Shown here piece after piece: positions 35,559-44,046 of a stretch of 64,000 bases of DNA. The notes under the pieces are model-generated. The model saw only the letters and a program-made list of their open reading frames with translations. It had not been told where the DNA came from and made no database searches. Both the position numbers and the translations under genes were made by a program. This DNA is from Sediminibacterium roseum (GTDB lineage: Bacteria > Bacteroidota > Bacteroidia > Chitinophagales > Chitinophagaceae). The stretch lies in the NCBI RefSeq assembly GCF_009939005.1, contig NZ_JAACJS010000011.1, positions 276,096 to 340,095 on the forward strand. The letters are read 5' to 3'. How positions within the stretch are numbered: the first letter of the stretch is position 1; each line of letters begins with the position of its first letter.

Positions 35559-36305
35559 ATGCTCAAAAAAGAACGACAGGCGTATATTTTACACCAGGTG
35601 AGCCTTCACAACAGCGTTTTATCGGCCGATCTCAGTAATTCGATCAATGTTTCGGAAGATACGATCCGCCGCGACCTGAACGAGCTTGCAGAGAGCGGTA
35701 AAGTTATCAAAGTACATGGAGGGGCGCTTTCGAAATCTTTCAACAGTTTTTACCTGCGGTCGGATGTTTACAATGTGGACAGCAAAAAAGTGATCGCCGA
35801 AAAAGCCGTCTCGCTCATACAGGACGGCATGTTTGTGCTCACCGGCGGCGGCACAACCGTGATCGAACTTGCCCGCCTCCTCCCTGAAAACTTAAAAGCT
35901 ACTTTTCTTACGGGCAGCATACCAGCCGCCTATGAATATGCACAGCACCCGAATATAGAAGTGATCTTCATCGGCGACAAGATTTCGAAGAAATCGCAGA
36001 TAGCCGTGGGCGGGGAAGCCATTACCAGGATCAAACACATCAAGGCCGATCTTTGTTTTTTGGGGATCAATGCGATTGATACCGAACATGGCATCACCGA
36101 CAACGACTGGGATGTTGTACAGGTCAAAAGCGCGATGATCGAAGCATCGTCGCAAACGGTGGTCATGTCTATTTCAGAAAAACTGAACTCGCACCAGCGC
36201 ATACGTGTTTGCGGGGTTGAGGACATCGACCTGCTCATCACAGAACTGGACCCGTCTGATCAACGACTGGACCCTTTCCGGAAAAGCAACCTGACGATCC
36301 TTTAA
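35559..36305 (+). CDS. DeoR/GlpR family transcriptional regulator
   Basis: The ATG at 35559 (MLKKERQAYILHQVSLHNSV) gives 248 residues; a TTG at 35550 would add three. An N-terminal winged helix-turn-helix includes 'NVSEDTIRRDLNELAESGKV' with the family-typical S-E-x-T-I-R-R-D-L recognition helix. The DeoRC effector domain (about 80-235) has 'VLTGGGTTVIELARLLPE' and 'FLGINAIDTEHGITD', resembling sugar-phosphate isomerase folds. Family members sense phosphorylated sugars. Because it is divergent from anmK, MurNAc-6-phosphate or a derivative is a reasonable effector candidate, but this is inference. Confidence 0.92.
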   Translation: MLKKERQAYILHQVSLHNSVLSADLSNSINVSEDTIRRDLNELAESGKVIKVHGGALSKSFNSFYLRSDVYNVDSKKVIAEKAVSLIQDGMFVLTGGGTTVIELARLLPENLKATFLTGSIPAAYEYAQHPNIEVIFIGDKISKKSQIAVGGEAITRIKHIKADLCFLGINAIDTEHGITDNDWDVVQVKSAMIEASSQTVVMSISEKLNSHQRIRVCGVEDIDLLITELDPSDQRLDPFRKSNLTIL

Positions 36306-36400
36306 AGCGATCCGCAGTTTTCGCGCGATGCAACACATCACCGTTATTGATGCATGAAACGGATCGTACATGCGATCCGGAATTTTAGATAAATTCGCTC

Positions 36401-36919
36401 ATGTCAATACCCAACTTTTCCGTCGCCACCGAAACCGATATCCCAGCCCTCGAACAACTGGTGAACAGTGCCTACCGTGGCGAGCACTCAAAAAAAGGCT
36501 GGACCACCGAAGCCGATCTCCTGGGCGGTATACGAACCGACGCCAATGGCCTAAAAAATATGATGTCGGAACCCGCCGCGGTGATCCTCACCTACACCGG
36601 CGAACAGGGCCTGCTGCAAGGCTGTGTTTTTCTCAAACAAAAAGCAAACAAATTATACCTGGGCATGCTCACCGTGGATCCTGAACTGCAGGCACAGGGC
36701 ATAGGGAAAAAACTACTGTCTGCCGCTGAAGAATACGCACGCCAAAAAAACTGCGATGGCATCACGATGACCGTTATTTCTGTCCGCCACAAACTCATTG
36801 CCTGGTACGAGCGCCACGGTTACCGTAAAACCGGCGCAACCGAACCCTTTCCTGCCGATCCATCTTTTGGACTGCCGAAGCAGGAACTGGAGTTCGTGGT
36901 GATGGAGAAATCATTGTGA
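36401..36919 (+). CDS. GNAT family N-acetyltransferase
   Basis: This 172-residue protein has the GNAT fold. The acetyl-CoA-binding motif A is 'GMLTVDPELQAQGIGKKLLS' near residue 88-107, with the Q/R-x-x-G-x-G/A pyrophosphate loop (QAQGIG). 'KLIAWYERHGYRKTGATEPF' near 130-149 is motif B. The acceptor is unknown. TAAATTCG at 36390-36397 is a one-mismatch -7 box just 3 bases before the ATG, another very short leader. A GGATCG/CGATCC hairpin lies at 36361-36378. It is a single gene. Confidence 0.9.
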   Translation: MSIPNFSVATETDIPALEQLVNSAYRGEHSKKGWTTEADLLGGIRTDANGLKNMMSEPAAVILTYTGEQGLLQGCVFLKQKANKLYLGMLTVDPELQAQGIGKKLLSAAEEYARQKNCDGITMTVISVRHKLIAWYERHGYRKTGATEPFPADPSFGLPKQELEFVVMEKSL

Positions 36920-37025
36920 GGCAACGGTATACTTTTTTTAATGGTGCCGTAACAAAAGCCGCCGGCGCACAGCCTGAAGCACGAATTTGACTAACTTCCA
37001 CTTCCTCAAACTGTGAAGACTGAAC

Positions 37026-38882
37026 ATGCAAGGGCGATTGTTCCATATACGGGTTATTATGAAGATTGCCTGCCTGCTGGCCCTCTGCATTGCCAATGTT
37101 CCGGCGCAGGCGCAGAAGGAGGAACCGGCGGATACTGTATTTTTCCTGGCCCATAAAAAAGGTTTGCTGGGAAAGATCGGCAGGAGCCTTTCGGTGAACA
37201 ATCCTGACCCGGTTGTGGAAGAAGGCGCCGTGAAAAATGAAACCGTTTTCAACCCGTACAAGGGAAAGATCATCCGCAACATCGTTATAGAAAAGCTGGG
37301 TTTTAACCGGTCGGTGAACGATACGACGAAAGTGACGCGCAACTTTTTCAATGACATGGGTAATGCGCTGCACACCAGCACATCCAGGCGCACCATACTG
37401 AACAATCTTTTTTTTACAACGGGTGATACGCTTTACCCTTACCTTCTTGCAGACAACGAAAGATTCCTGCGCGAGCTTACCTACCTGCAGGATGCACGGA
37501 TCACGGTAAAGGAAACGGCCACCCCCGATTCCGTGGATGTGATCGTGATCTGCAAAGATGTATTTCCCTTCGGCGGCAGCATGGATGCCGGCTCGGCCAG
37601 CATGGCGAGTTTTGAGGTGAACGATGACAATCTCTTCGGGCGCGGCAACCGGCTGCAGGTAAGGAATTTCTGGGACTCGAAAAGAAACCCGGACTACGGC
37701 ATCGGCTTTGAATTTCTCAAACGCAATGTGGGCGGCAGTTTTCTCAACATCGCTTTCGGGTACAGGAACGAGGCGCCGGCATTCAACAGCGGGCTCAGGC
37801 AGGAGAAAAATGTTTACATACAGGGCGACCTTCCCTTGGTGAGCCCGTACCATGCCTGGACCGGCGCATTCGAGATCGCGGATCATTTTACAGAGAACGG
37901 GTATGTGAGTGATTCGATGTACCGGAACTTTTTAAAATACCAATACAGGATCTTTGATGGATGGATCGGCTACAACATCGGCGCCCGCAAACAATTGCAG
38001 GAGAATTTCCGATCAAGGTTCAAACGCATGTTATCCATCCGTGCGGCGCACCGGATGTTCAGGGAGATCCCCGTGTATTTCAAAGATGTTTACAACATCA
38101 ATTACTCCGATCTTGTAACGGTGCTTGGCGCCTTCACTATTTTTGAACAGGATTATTACCACACCAATTTTCTATACGGTTTTGGAAGGAACGAAGACGT
38201 GCCCGAAGGTTTCAGCCTTTCCTTTGTTGGCGGGTGGAGCAACCGGAACAAGATCTCACGCCCCTATGGCGGGTTTGAATACCAGCGCAGATATTTTTCC
38301 AACCGCAAAAACTACATCAACTACAACCTGCGGGGAGGCGCCTCTTTTAATTCGGGGCGGTTTGAAGACATCAGTTTCCTGACGAGTGTTGAATATTTTA
38401 CCAAGCTGCGGCGATTTGGAGAAAGCAAATGGTACGTGCGCCATTTTCTCAGCGGCAGCATCACCCAACTGGCGAAAACGGTGTTGAACGATCCATTGCG
38501 GCTGTCAAGCGACTATGGTATCCCGCAACTCAACAACCCCACACTGTCTGCGTCTACACGCCTTACCTTTAATGCAGAAACCGTTTTTTACAACACATGG
38601 AAACTGGTTGGATTCAGTTTTGCGCCTTTTGTTTTTTCGAACTTGAGTTATCTAAAGACCATCGGGCAGAATGTGAGAACGGGTGATATCTATGCGGCCA
38701 TCGGCGGCGGTGCGAGAACAAGGAACGAGAACCTGGTTTTCGGGACCATCGAATTAAAAGCCTATTACTATCCACGTATCACGGGAACCATGAGCCAGTT
38801 CAATGTTACGTTGAACACCGATCTGCGTTTTAAATACATCAGCCAACTCATCAAACGCCCGGATTTTGCGGTGGTGAACTAA
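37026..38882 (+). CDS. Outer membrane beta-barrel protein, BamA/surface-antigen-like
   Basis: This protein of about 618 residues has an N-terminal signal region; ATGs at 37026 and 37059 both fit, and the second gives the shorter signal MKIACLLALCIANVPAQAQ. Residues about 75-185 resemble a POTRA-like domain: 'GKIIRNIVIEKLGFNRSVND', 'FTTGDTLYPYLLADNERFLR' and 'DARITVKETATPDSVDVIVI'. The remainder is a long series of amphipathic beta strands with aromatic girdles (about 200-618), as expected for a 16-strand barrel. This architecture is shared by BamA/Omp85 proteins, but the single POTRA and the divergent barrel argue for a specialised relative. It has no operon partner. Confidence 0.7.
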   Translation: MQGRLFHIRVIMKIACLLALCIANVPAQAQKEEPADTVFFLAHKKGLLGKIGRSLSVNNPDPVVEEGAVKNETVFNPYKGKIIRNIVIEKLGFNRSVNDTTKVTRNFFNDMGNALHTSTSRRTILNNLFFTTGDTLYPYLLADNERFLRELTYLQDARITVKETATPDSVDVIVICKDVFPFGGSMDAGSASMASFEVNDDNLFGRGNRLQVRNFWDSKRNPDYGIGFEFLKRNVGGSFLNIAFGYRNEAPAFNSGLRQEKNVYIQGDLPLVSPYHAWTGAFEIADHFTENGYVSDSMYRNFLKYQYRIFDGWIGYNIGARKQLQENFRSRFKRMLSIRAAHRMFREIPVYFKDVYNINYSDLVTVLGAFTIFEQDYYHTNFLYGFGRNEDVPEGFSLSFVGGWSNRNKISRPYGGFEYQRRYFSNRKNYINYNLRGGASFNSGRFEDISFLTSVEYFTKLRRFGESKWYVRHFLSGSITQLAKTVLNDPLRLSSDYGIPQLNNPTLSASTRLTFNAETVFYNTWKLVGFSFAPFVFSNLSYLKTIGQNVRTGDIYAAIGGGARTRNENLVFGTIELKAYYYPRITGTMSQFNVTLNTDLRFKYISQLIKRPDFAVVN

Positions 38883-39001
38883 GACGAGCTCGCTGAAATT
38901 AAAACGATGGGCGAACAAAACGGTGAAGATCTTTTTAAAAACAAGGGCCGACGTATACAACGCCAGCCCTTCATCCATAGGTTTCATTATCATCAAAACA
39001 A

Positions 39002-39169
39002 TTACACATCCCTTGTTGCAATGGATGCCTGTTTTGCAGGTACTTTTTCTGCAGTTGGCTGCTGCTGTCTGGCAGATACCAACATGTTGGTTTCACGACG
39101 GATCAGTGCAAGCAATGCGAAGATCGCAAGCACGCTCACAAACACAACAATGATTTTCTTTAACGTCAT
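39002..39169 (-). CDS. Small single-pass membrane protein (55 residues)
   Basis: On the minus strand an ATG at 39169 opens a 55-codon frame ending in TAA at 39002. The product begins MTLKKIIVVFVSVLAIFALL, a basic start and one strong hydrophobic helix (about 5-22). A polar tail of about 33 residues follows, with Q-rich and Lys/Ala-rich parts. A GGAGG sequence sits 8 bases upstream of the ATG, unusually good for this genome. It lies in the gap between two larger genes and is shorter than common annotation limits. The family is unrecognised. Topology suggests an inner-membrane anchor with a periplasmic tail. Confidence 0.6.
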   Translation of the reverse strand: MTLKKIIVVFVSVLAIFALLALIRRETNMLVSARQQQPTAEKVPAKQASIATRDV

Positions 39170-39305
39170 CAGCTTTGCCTCCTGGTCAAAATTGGTTAGA
39201 AGAACTTTACCTATAAGACGCAGGAAGAGAGGAATTGATTAGGGCGATGGTTCGTTTTAACAATCATTTCAATAAAACAGGTGCATTTGTGAAAAATGTG
39301 TAGCC

Positions 39306-41147
39306 TTATTTTAACAAGTGATGCAGGCTCCCTCCCCTGGCGAAAAAACGGTCGATGTTTTTTTCTACCGCGGGATCTTTTTCAACAGGCGGTGCATGGT
39401 GGGGTTTGATCCGTGCATCGATGACCAATGGCCCGCGGCAGCCCCAGTGTTTGTTTTCGGTAAATGCGTTGATCCCGTAAATATCATGCGAAGGATTACA
39501 GCGTGTAAAAGCTGCCCAGAGATAATTGCTGAAAGTATGCTGCATAAAATGCGCGTCATCACAAACTACGATCAGGGCAACCGGATCAAGCTGGTCGGTT
39601 TTCGGTTGCAGCTCCCGGTTCAAAAGATCCATCTGCCTGTGGGCATCCTCATACGAAGAGAACCGTTCGGCCGATAGGGCCACCACACCCGGCATCGCCA
39701 GTGTTGCGTTACCGAACGACGATAATTCATGTAACGCGGCCGGAACCTCTGTACACAATTTCCTTTTTACATCACCGTAAGCTGCAAAAACAACTTTGCT
39801 CCCGGTGTTCAACCCGGTACCGGAGTAATCCAGCGTATCGATAGTCGTGTTGGTGTGGAAATGAACATCGCGCGACAGATCGATCCTTTCCAGCACATAT
39901 TCCATAAATGTTCTTGTATTGTGTGTCGACAACCCGCCCGTATCATCAGCCGTGATAAAAAGGAATTTCGCGAGGCTGAGTTGCCCGGTTCCTAAGATAT
40001 GGTTGGCGATGGTAAGGATCTCTGCGGGTTGCCGGGCTGGTGTGTAGGGCGTATAGCGTTCGCTGCCGATAGCGAGCAGCAAAGGGTGAACGCCTGCCGC
40101 ATCCACCGCGTGCACTTCTTTCAGCCCGGGAATTTCCTGCGGAATGGCCGCCCCTGTCAATTCGTGGATGAGTTGGCCAAAGCTTGTATCTTCCTGCGGC
40201 GGTCTTCCAACAACGGTAAACGGCCACACCGCATTTTTTTTTGCGTATACCTTGTGCACGCGCATGACGGGAAAATCGTGCCGCAAACTATAATAGCCGA
40301 GATGATCGCCGAACGGCCCTTCCGGTTTGTTCTCACCTGGATAAACTTCGCCGGTGATCACAAAATCTGCGTCGGTGCTGATGGCGAATCCATCCTTGTA
40401 ACAATACCGGAAACGCCGTCCGCCCAGAACGCCCGCAAAGGTCATTTCACTGATGCCTTCGGGCAAAGGCATTACCGCGGATACGCTGTGCGACGGCGGC
40501 CCGCCCACAAAACAACTTACTTTAAGTGGTTGTCCTTTTGCGTTTGCCTTGCTTTGGTGAACGCCTATTCCCCTGTGCAGCTGGTAATGCAGGCCAATTT
40601 CTTTGTTGGCCTCATACGCATTCCCTGTTAATTGTATGCGGTACATACCGAGGTTGGCTTTCATAATGCCCGGCTGATCGATGTCTTCCGTGTATACCTG
40701 CGGCAGCGTAACAAATGCGCCACCATCCATTGGCCAGTGCTGGATCAGCGGAAGGTCGGTGATCGATATCTCTTCGTACAGAACAGGTTTGTGGAACGGA
40801 TCTTTTTTCGGGAAGGCCTTGGCGGCGGCGAGGCCTGTTTTGATATTGGCCAGTGGCCTGCGCAATGCTTTCACCGGGTCGTTCTTAAGTTCGATCAGTT
40901 GCTGCACACGCTGCAGCGTATCCCTGAAAATAAATTTACTGCGATCGATCGTGCCGAAAATATTGGAGGCTGCCCTGAACCTCGAGCCCTTTACTTTTTC
41001 GAACAACAATGCGGGCCCGCCCATTTCATGAACACGCAGGTGAAGCGCTGCCATTTCAAGATAAGGGTCGATCTCTTCGGTGATCCTGGCAAGGTGGCCA
41101 TGCTTTTCAAGATCGAGCAAACATTCTTCGAGAGAGTGGTAAGGCAT
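39306..41147 (-). CDS. UbiD family decarboxylase
   Basis: The frame reaches 41537, but the region before 41147 is antisense to pdxJ, so the ATG at 41147 (MPYHSLEECLLDLEKHGHLA) is the start, giving 613 residues. The family uses prenylated FMN to decarboxylate aromatic or unsaturated acids. Diagnostic stretches include 'RVHEMGGPALLFEKVKGS' near 48, 'GRRFRYCYKDGFAISTDADF', 'GEVYPGENKPEGPFGDHLGY' and 'VVGRPPQEDTSFGQLI'. It is longer than E. coli UbiD (about 497). Together with MqnA in this window, it may serve the futalosine menaquinone pathway (MqnL-like role), or it may be a catabolic decarboxylase. A -7 box lies only 4 bases upstream. Confidence 0.88.
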   Translation of the reverse strand: MPYHSLEECLLDLEKHGHLARITEEIDPYLEMAALHLRVHEMGGPALLFEKVKGSRFRAASNIFGTIDRSKFIFRDTLQRVQQLIELKNDPVKALRRPLANIKTGLAAAKAFPKKDPFHKPVLYEEISITDLPLIQHWPMDGGAFVTLPQVYTEDIDQPGIMKANLGMYRIQLTGNAYEANKEIGLHYQLHRGIGVHQSKANAKGQPLKVSCFVGGPPSHSVSAVMPLPEGISEMTFAGVLGGRRFRYCYKDGFAISTDADFVITGEVYPGENKPEGPFGDHLGYYSLRHDFPVMRVHKVYAKKNAVWPFTVVGRPPQEDTSFGQLIHELTGAAIPQEIPGLKEVHAVDAAGVHPLLLAIGSERYTPYTPARQPAEILTIANHILGTGQLSLAKFLFITADDTGGLSTHNTRTFMEYVLERIDLSRDVHFHTNTTIDTLDYSGTGLNTGSKVVFAAYGDVKRKLCTEVPAALHELSSFGNATLAMPGVVALSAERFSSYEDAHRQMDLLNRELQPKTDQLDPVALIVVCDDAHFMQHTFSNYLWAAFTRCNPSHDIYGINAFTENKHWGCRGPLVIDARIKPHHAPPVEKDPAVEKNIDRFFARGGSLHHLLK

Positions 41148-41151
41148 GGGG

Positions 41152-41185
41152 CAAAGGTAAGCGTTTGAACGGGGAGTAACGCCAA
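41152..41185 (-). promoter_or_regulatory. UbiD-gene promoter, box 4 nt from the ATG
   Basis: On the minus strand TTGG (41185-41182), a 22-base spacer and TACCTTTG (41159-41152) precede the ATG at 41147 by 4 bases. A transcript start at or near the A of ATG is predicted, so the mRNA may be leaderless. Confidence 0.55.
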
Positions 41186-41198
41186 CTCCGTACCTTTG
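41164..41198 (+). promoter_or_regulatory. pdxJ promoter, box 4 nt from the ATG
   Basis: TTTG (41164-41167), a 23-base spacer and TACCTTTG (41191-41198) precede the ATG at 41203 by 4 bases. This promoter interlocks with the divergent UbiD-gene promoter within 55 bases. Confidence 0.6.
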
Positions 41199-41202
41199 AC
41201 AC

Positions 41203-41925
41203 ATGATAAAACTCAGCGTAAACATCAATAAGTTCGCGACGCTGCGTAACAGCCGCGGAGGAAACAATCCCGATGTGGTAAAGGCCGCTATAGATGCCCA
41301 GCGTTTTGGGGCAGACGGCGTTACGGTGCACCCCAGGCCCGATGAACGGCACATTAGGTACCATGATGTGCGGGAGATCAGGAAGATCATCACAACCGAA
41401 TTCAACATCGAGGGCAACCCTACCGAACAAAAATTTGTTGACCTTGTACTCGAAACAAAACCGCACCAGGTAACGCTTGTACCCGATGCACTCGGGCAAC
41501 TCACCAGCGACCATGGATGGGATACGATCAGGCACAAGGATTATCTCATCGATATCATCTCTGTTTTCAAAAAAGCCGGTATACGCGTGTCCATTTTTGT
41601 TGACCCCGATATCCGTATGGTAAACGGCGCGGCCGATACCGGAACCGACCGCATTGAACTGTACACCGAAGGCTACGCAAAACATTTTGCCGGCGGCCAT
41701 GCCGCCGATGCAGTTGCCCCTTATGTTGCCGCGGCGCAAAAAGCAAAAGAGCTGGGGCTCGGCATCAACGCCGGGCACGACCTCGACCTGGACAACCTGA
41801 GGTATTTTGCACAGCATGTTCCTTCCCTCGATGAAGTGAGCATTGGCCACGCCCTTGTTTGCGATGCTGTTTATTTAGGATACGAGAACGCGGTGCAGAT
41901 GTACAAGAGAGCGGTTTCCCTGTAG
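41203..41925 (+). CDS. pdxJ: Pyridoxine 5'-phosphate synthase
   Basis: This 240-residue TIM-barrel enzyme condenses 1-deoxyxylulose 5-phosphate with 3-amino-2-oxopropyl phosphate to give pyridoxine 5'-phosphate. The family opening '[18 protein letters not shown]' is followed by '[16 protein letters not shown]' near residue 45-60, where His and Asp/Arg contact substrate. '[18 protein letters not shown]' and '[15 protein letters not shown]' near 185-200 complete the active site. Length is normal. It is divergent from the UbiD-family gene and followed by a DoxX gene 56 bases downstream in the same direction. Confidence 0.97.
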   Translation: MIKLSVNINKFATLRNSRGGNNPDVVKAAIDAQRFGADGVTVHPRPDERHIRYHDVREIRKIITTEFNIEGNPTEQKFVDLVLETKPHQVTLVPDALGQLTSDHGWDTIRHKDYLIDIISVFKKAGIRVSIFVDPDIRMVNGAADTGTDRIELYTEGYAKHFAGGHAADAVAPYVAAAQKAKELGLGINAGHDLDLDNLRYFAQHVPSLDEVSIGHALVCDAVYLGYENAVQMYKRAVSL

Positions 41926-41981
41926 CGGCTGGCATGGATTTTATACATCCATACTGCCCCTTCACCCTAAATACACCCGCC

Positions 41982-42392
41982 ATGAGACGATTGTTAAGTT
42001 ATACCGCCTCCCTCCCCATCACCAGCTTTGGATTGCTGCTGCTTCGCATCGCATTTGCCGGCCTGCTGATGGTGCATGGGTATGATAAGATCGTGCATTA
42101 CAATGAAATGTCGCAGCAGTTCATTTCATTTGCGGGACTCTCGCCCGCCCTGTCTTTGGGTCTGCTCATTTTTGCAGAATTCTTCTGTTCGCTTTTTGTG
42201 CTGGTGGGATTGTTCACACGCTTTGCATGCGTGCCGGTGATCATCGCCATGTCTGTTGCCTTGCTCTCGGCGCACGATGGTGATGTTACGGGAAAGGGAC
42301 AGGCCGCCACGCTGTTCGGCGTTGCTTTTCTTACCTTGCTTTTTACCGGGCCGGGCAAGTATAGCCTCGACGCGGCTTTCTACAAACACTGA
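41982..42392 (+). CDS. DoxX family membrane protein
   Basis: The frame begins at 41859 inside pdxJ, but the ATG at 41982 (MRRLLSYTASLPITSFGLLL) gives the expected DoxX size, 136 residues. It has four membrane helices. The signature 'RIAFAGLLMVHGYDKI' is in helix 1 and 'FAEFFCSLFVLVGLFTRFAC' is in helices 2-3. The 'GLFTRFACVPVIIAM' turn is typical of DoxX/SURF4-type proteins. The family was named after a thiosulfate:quinone oxidoreductase subunit, but most bacterial members are of unknown function. It may be co-transcribed with pdxJ. Confidence 0.9.
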   Translation: MRRLLSYTASLPITSFGLLLLRIAFAGLLMVHGYDKIVHYNEMSQQFISFAGLSPALSLGLLIFAEFFCSLFVLVGLFTRFACVPVIIAMSVALLSAHDGDVTGKGQAATLFGVAFLTLLFTGPGKYSLDAAFYKH

Positions 42393-42503
42393 TCGCATAT
42401 CCCAAATAACATTAACCGGGAAATTTGATGAGGCATCCTTTCAAATTTCCCGGCCAACCCATCACTGAAGCAGAATGCGTACATTAGTTTCTCAAACGAT
42501 CTT

Positions 42504-43895
42504 ATGAGAAACGCATTGATCCTGCTACTATCTCTCTCAACCGCAACCGTTTTTTCGCAGTCCATCAAACCCGTATTGCCATTGCCTTCCAGGCAGCAAT
42601 TGAAATGGCACGAGAAAGAGTTTTACCTGTTTATACATTTCGGGCCTAATACTTTTACCGATAAAGAATGGGGCGAAGGAACCGAGGACCCTTCTGTGTT
42701 CAACCCCACCGCGCTGGATTGCGAGCAATGGGCGCGTATTGCAAAAAAAGCCGGGGCAAAAGGGATCATACTCACCGCGAAGCACCACGATGGCTTTTGT
42801 TTGTGGCCAAGCAAATTCAGCAGGCATACCGTAAGGGAAAGCAAATGGAAAAACGGCAAAGGCGATGTGGTAAAAGCATTGTCTGAAGCCTGTAAGAAAA
42901 CAGGGATCGAGATGGGTGTGTATATTTCTCCCTGGGACAGGAACCACCCCCAGTACGGAACGCCCGCCTACAACGATGTGTATCTCTCGTCTATGAAAGA
43001 GTTGCTCACCAACTATGGAAAATTCTTCGAGCTCTGGTGGGATGGCGCGAATGGCGAAGGGCCCAACGGCAAAAAACAGCAATACGATTTTCACCGCTTC
43101 GAAGACTCGGCGTTCAGTTGGCAGCCACAGCTTGTGATCTTCAGCGATATCGGTCCGGGTGTACGCTGGTGCGGAAATGAAAAAGGGATCATCAACAGCA
43201 CCAACTGGAACTTGCTGGATACGGCGGGATTTAAAAGAGGGTTGGGCGCGCCGCCCGAGGACACGCTGAACCGCGGGAACATGTGGGGGAAAAACTGGAT
43301 ACCGGCGGAAGCCGATGTTTCGATCAGGCCGGGATGGTTCTACCATGAGAAAGAAGATGCAAAAGTAAAATCACCCGAAAAATTATTTGACCTCTACCTG
43401 CGCTCCGTAGGCAATGGCGGCAATTTTTTGCTGAATGTTCCGCCCGACAGAACGGGCCGCATCAACGCTGTGGATTCAGCGGCATTGATGGGTTTCAGGA
43501 AACTGCGTGATGCAGCGTTTTCAAAGGACCTGCTCAGCGGCGCAAAGGTCAGCAATGGCGGAACAAAGAACATCAACGCGTTGCTCGACCACAACATCAA
43601 CACCTGCTGGGTATCGCCGCAACAGGAAAATACGGAACTGGTGATCACGCTTCCCAAACCGGCAAGGATCAATACTGTGGTGCTGGAAGAAATGATCGCT
43701 TATGGCCAACGCGTTGTTGATTTTTCGATAGAAGCATTTGATGGATCTGCATTCAAAACGGTATACAACGGAACCACGATCGGGAGAAAAAAGATAGCAT
43801 CTTTTAACGAACAGCAAACGGGCAGGCTCCGCATTACTATCCGGCAATCGAAAGCGGCGCCGGTGCTTCGCGGGATCTCGGCATACCGGATCTGA
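42504..43895 (+). CDS. Secreted alpha-L-fucosidase (GH29) with C-terminal F5/8-type domain
   Basis: This 463-residue protein has a signal peptide (MRNALILLLSLSTATVFSQ). The GH29 TIM-barrel spans about 30-335: 'FYLFIHFGPNTFTDKEWGEG', 'GAKGIILTAKHHDGFCLWPS' and 'TGIEMGVYISPWDRNHPQYG'. The likely nucleophile is Asp180 in 'FELWWDGANGEG'. 'LLNVPPDRTGRI' closes the barrel. The last 120 residues have a discoidin/F5-8 type C pattern (INTCWVSPQQENTELVITLP), a probable carbohydrate-binding module. It cleaves terminal fucose from glycans. No SusC/SusD pair is nearby, so it is not part of a typical polysaccharide utilisation locus. Confidence 0.93.
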   Translation: MRNALILLLSLSTATVFSQSIKPVLPLPSRQQLKWHEKEFYLFIHFGPNTFTDKEWGEGTEDPSVFNPTALDCEQWARIAKKAGAKGIILTAKHHDGFCLWPSKFSRHTVRESKWKNGKGDVVKALSEACKKTGIEMGVYISPWDRNHPQYGTPAYNDVYLSSMKELLTNYGKFFELWWDGANGEGPNGKKQQYDFHRFEDSAFSWQPQLVIFSDIGPGVRWCGNEKGIINSTNWNLLDTAGFKRGLGAPPEDTLNRGNMWGKNWIPAEADVSIRPGWFYHEKEDAKVKSPEKLFDLYLRSVGNGGNFLLNVPPDRTGRINAVDSAALMGFRKLRDAAFSKDLLSGAKVSNGGTKNINALLDHNINTCWVSPQQENTELVITLPKPARINTVVLEEMIAYGQRVVDFSIEAFDGSAFKTVYNGTTIGRKKIASFNEQQTGRLRITIRQSKAAPVLRGISAYRI

Positions 43896-44046
43896 CCAGG
43901 GCGGTTGGTGTTCCTGTTCGCCAAAGGATGCGATGTATTTTTTCGCCACCGGCAGCTTCCGCTCATCACCGCATACCGGCTTTGGTCATTTTAGGCAAAT
44001 GGAGCTGTGCGCAGAAGTGTTAGTTTGTTTCCCTAAACCACACAAC

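Noticed and set aside
41148..41537. N-terminal extension of the UbiD-family frame
   Set aside because: It is antisense to pdxJ, and a promoter box lies between it and the family-consistent ATG at 41147.
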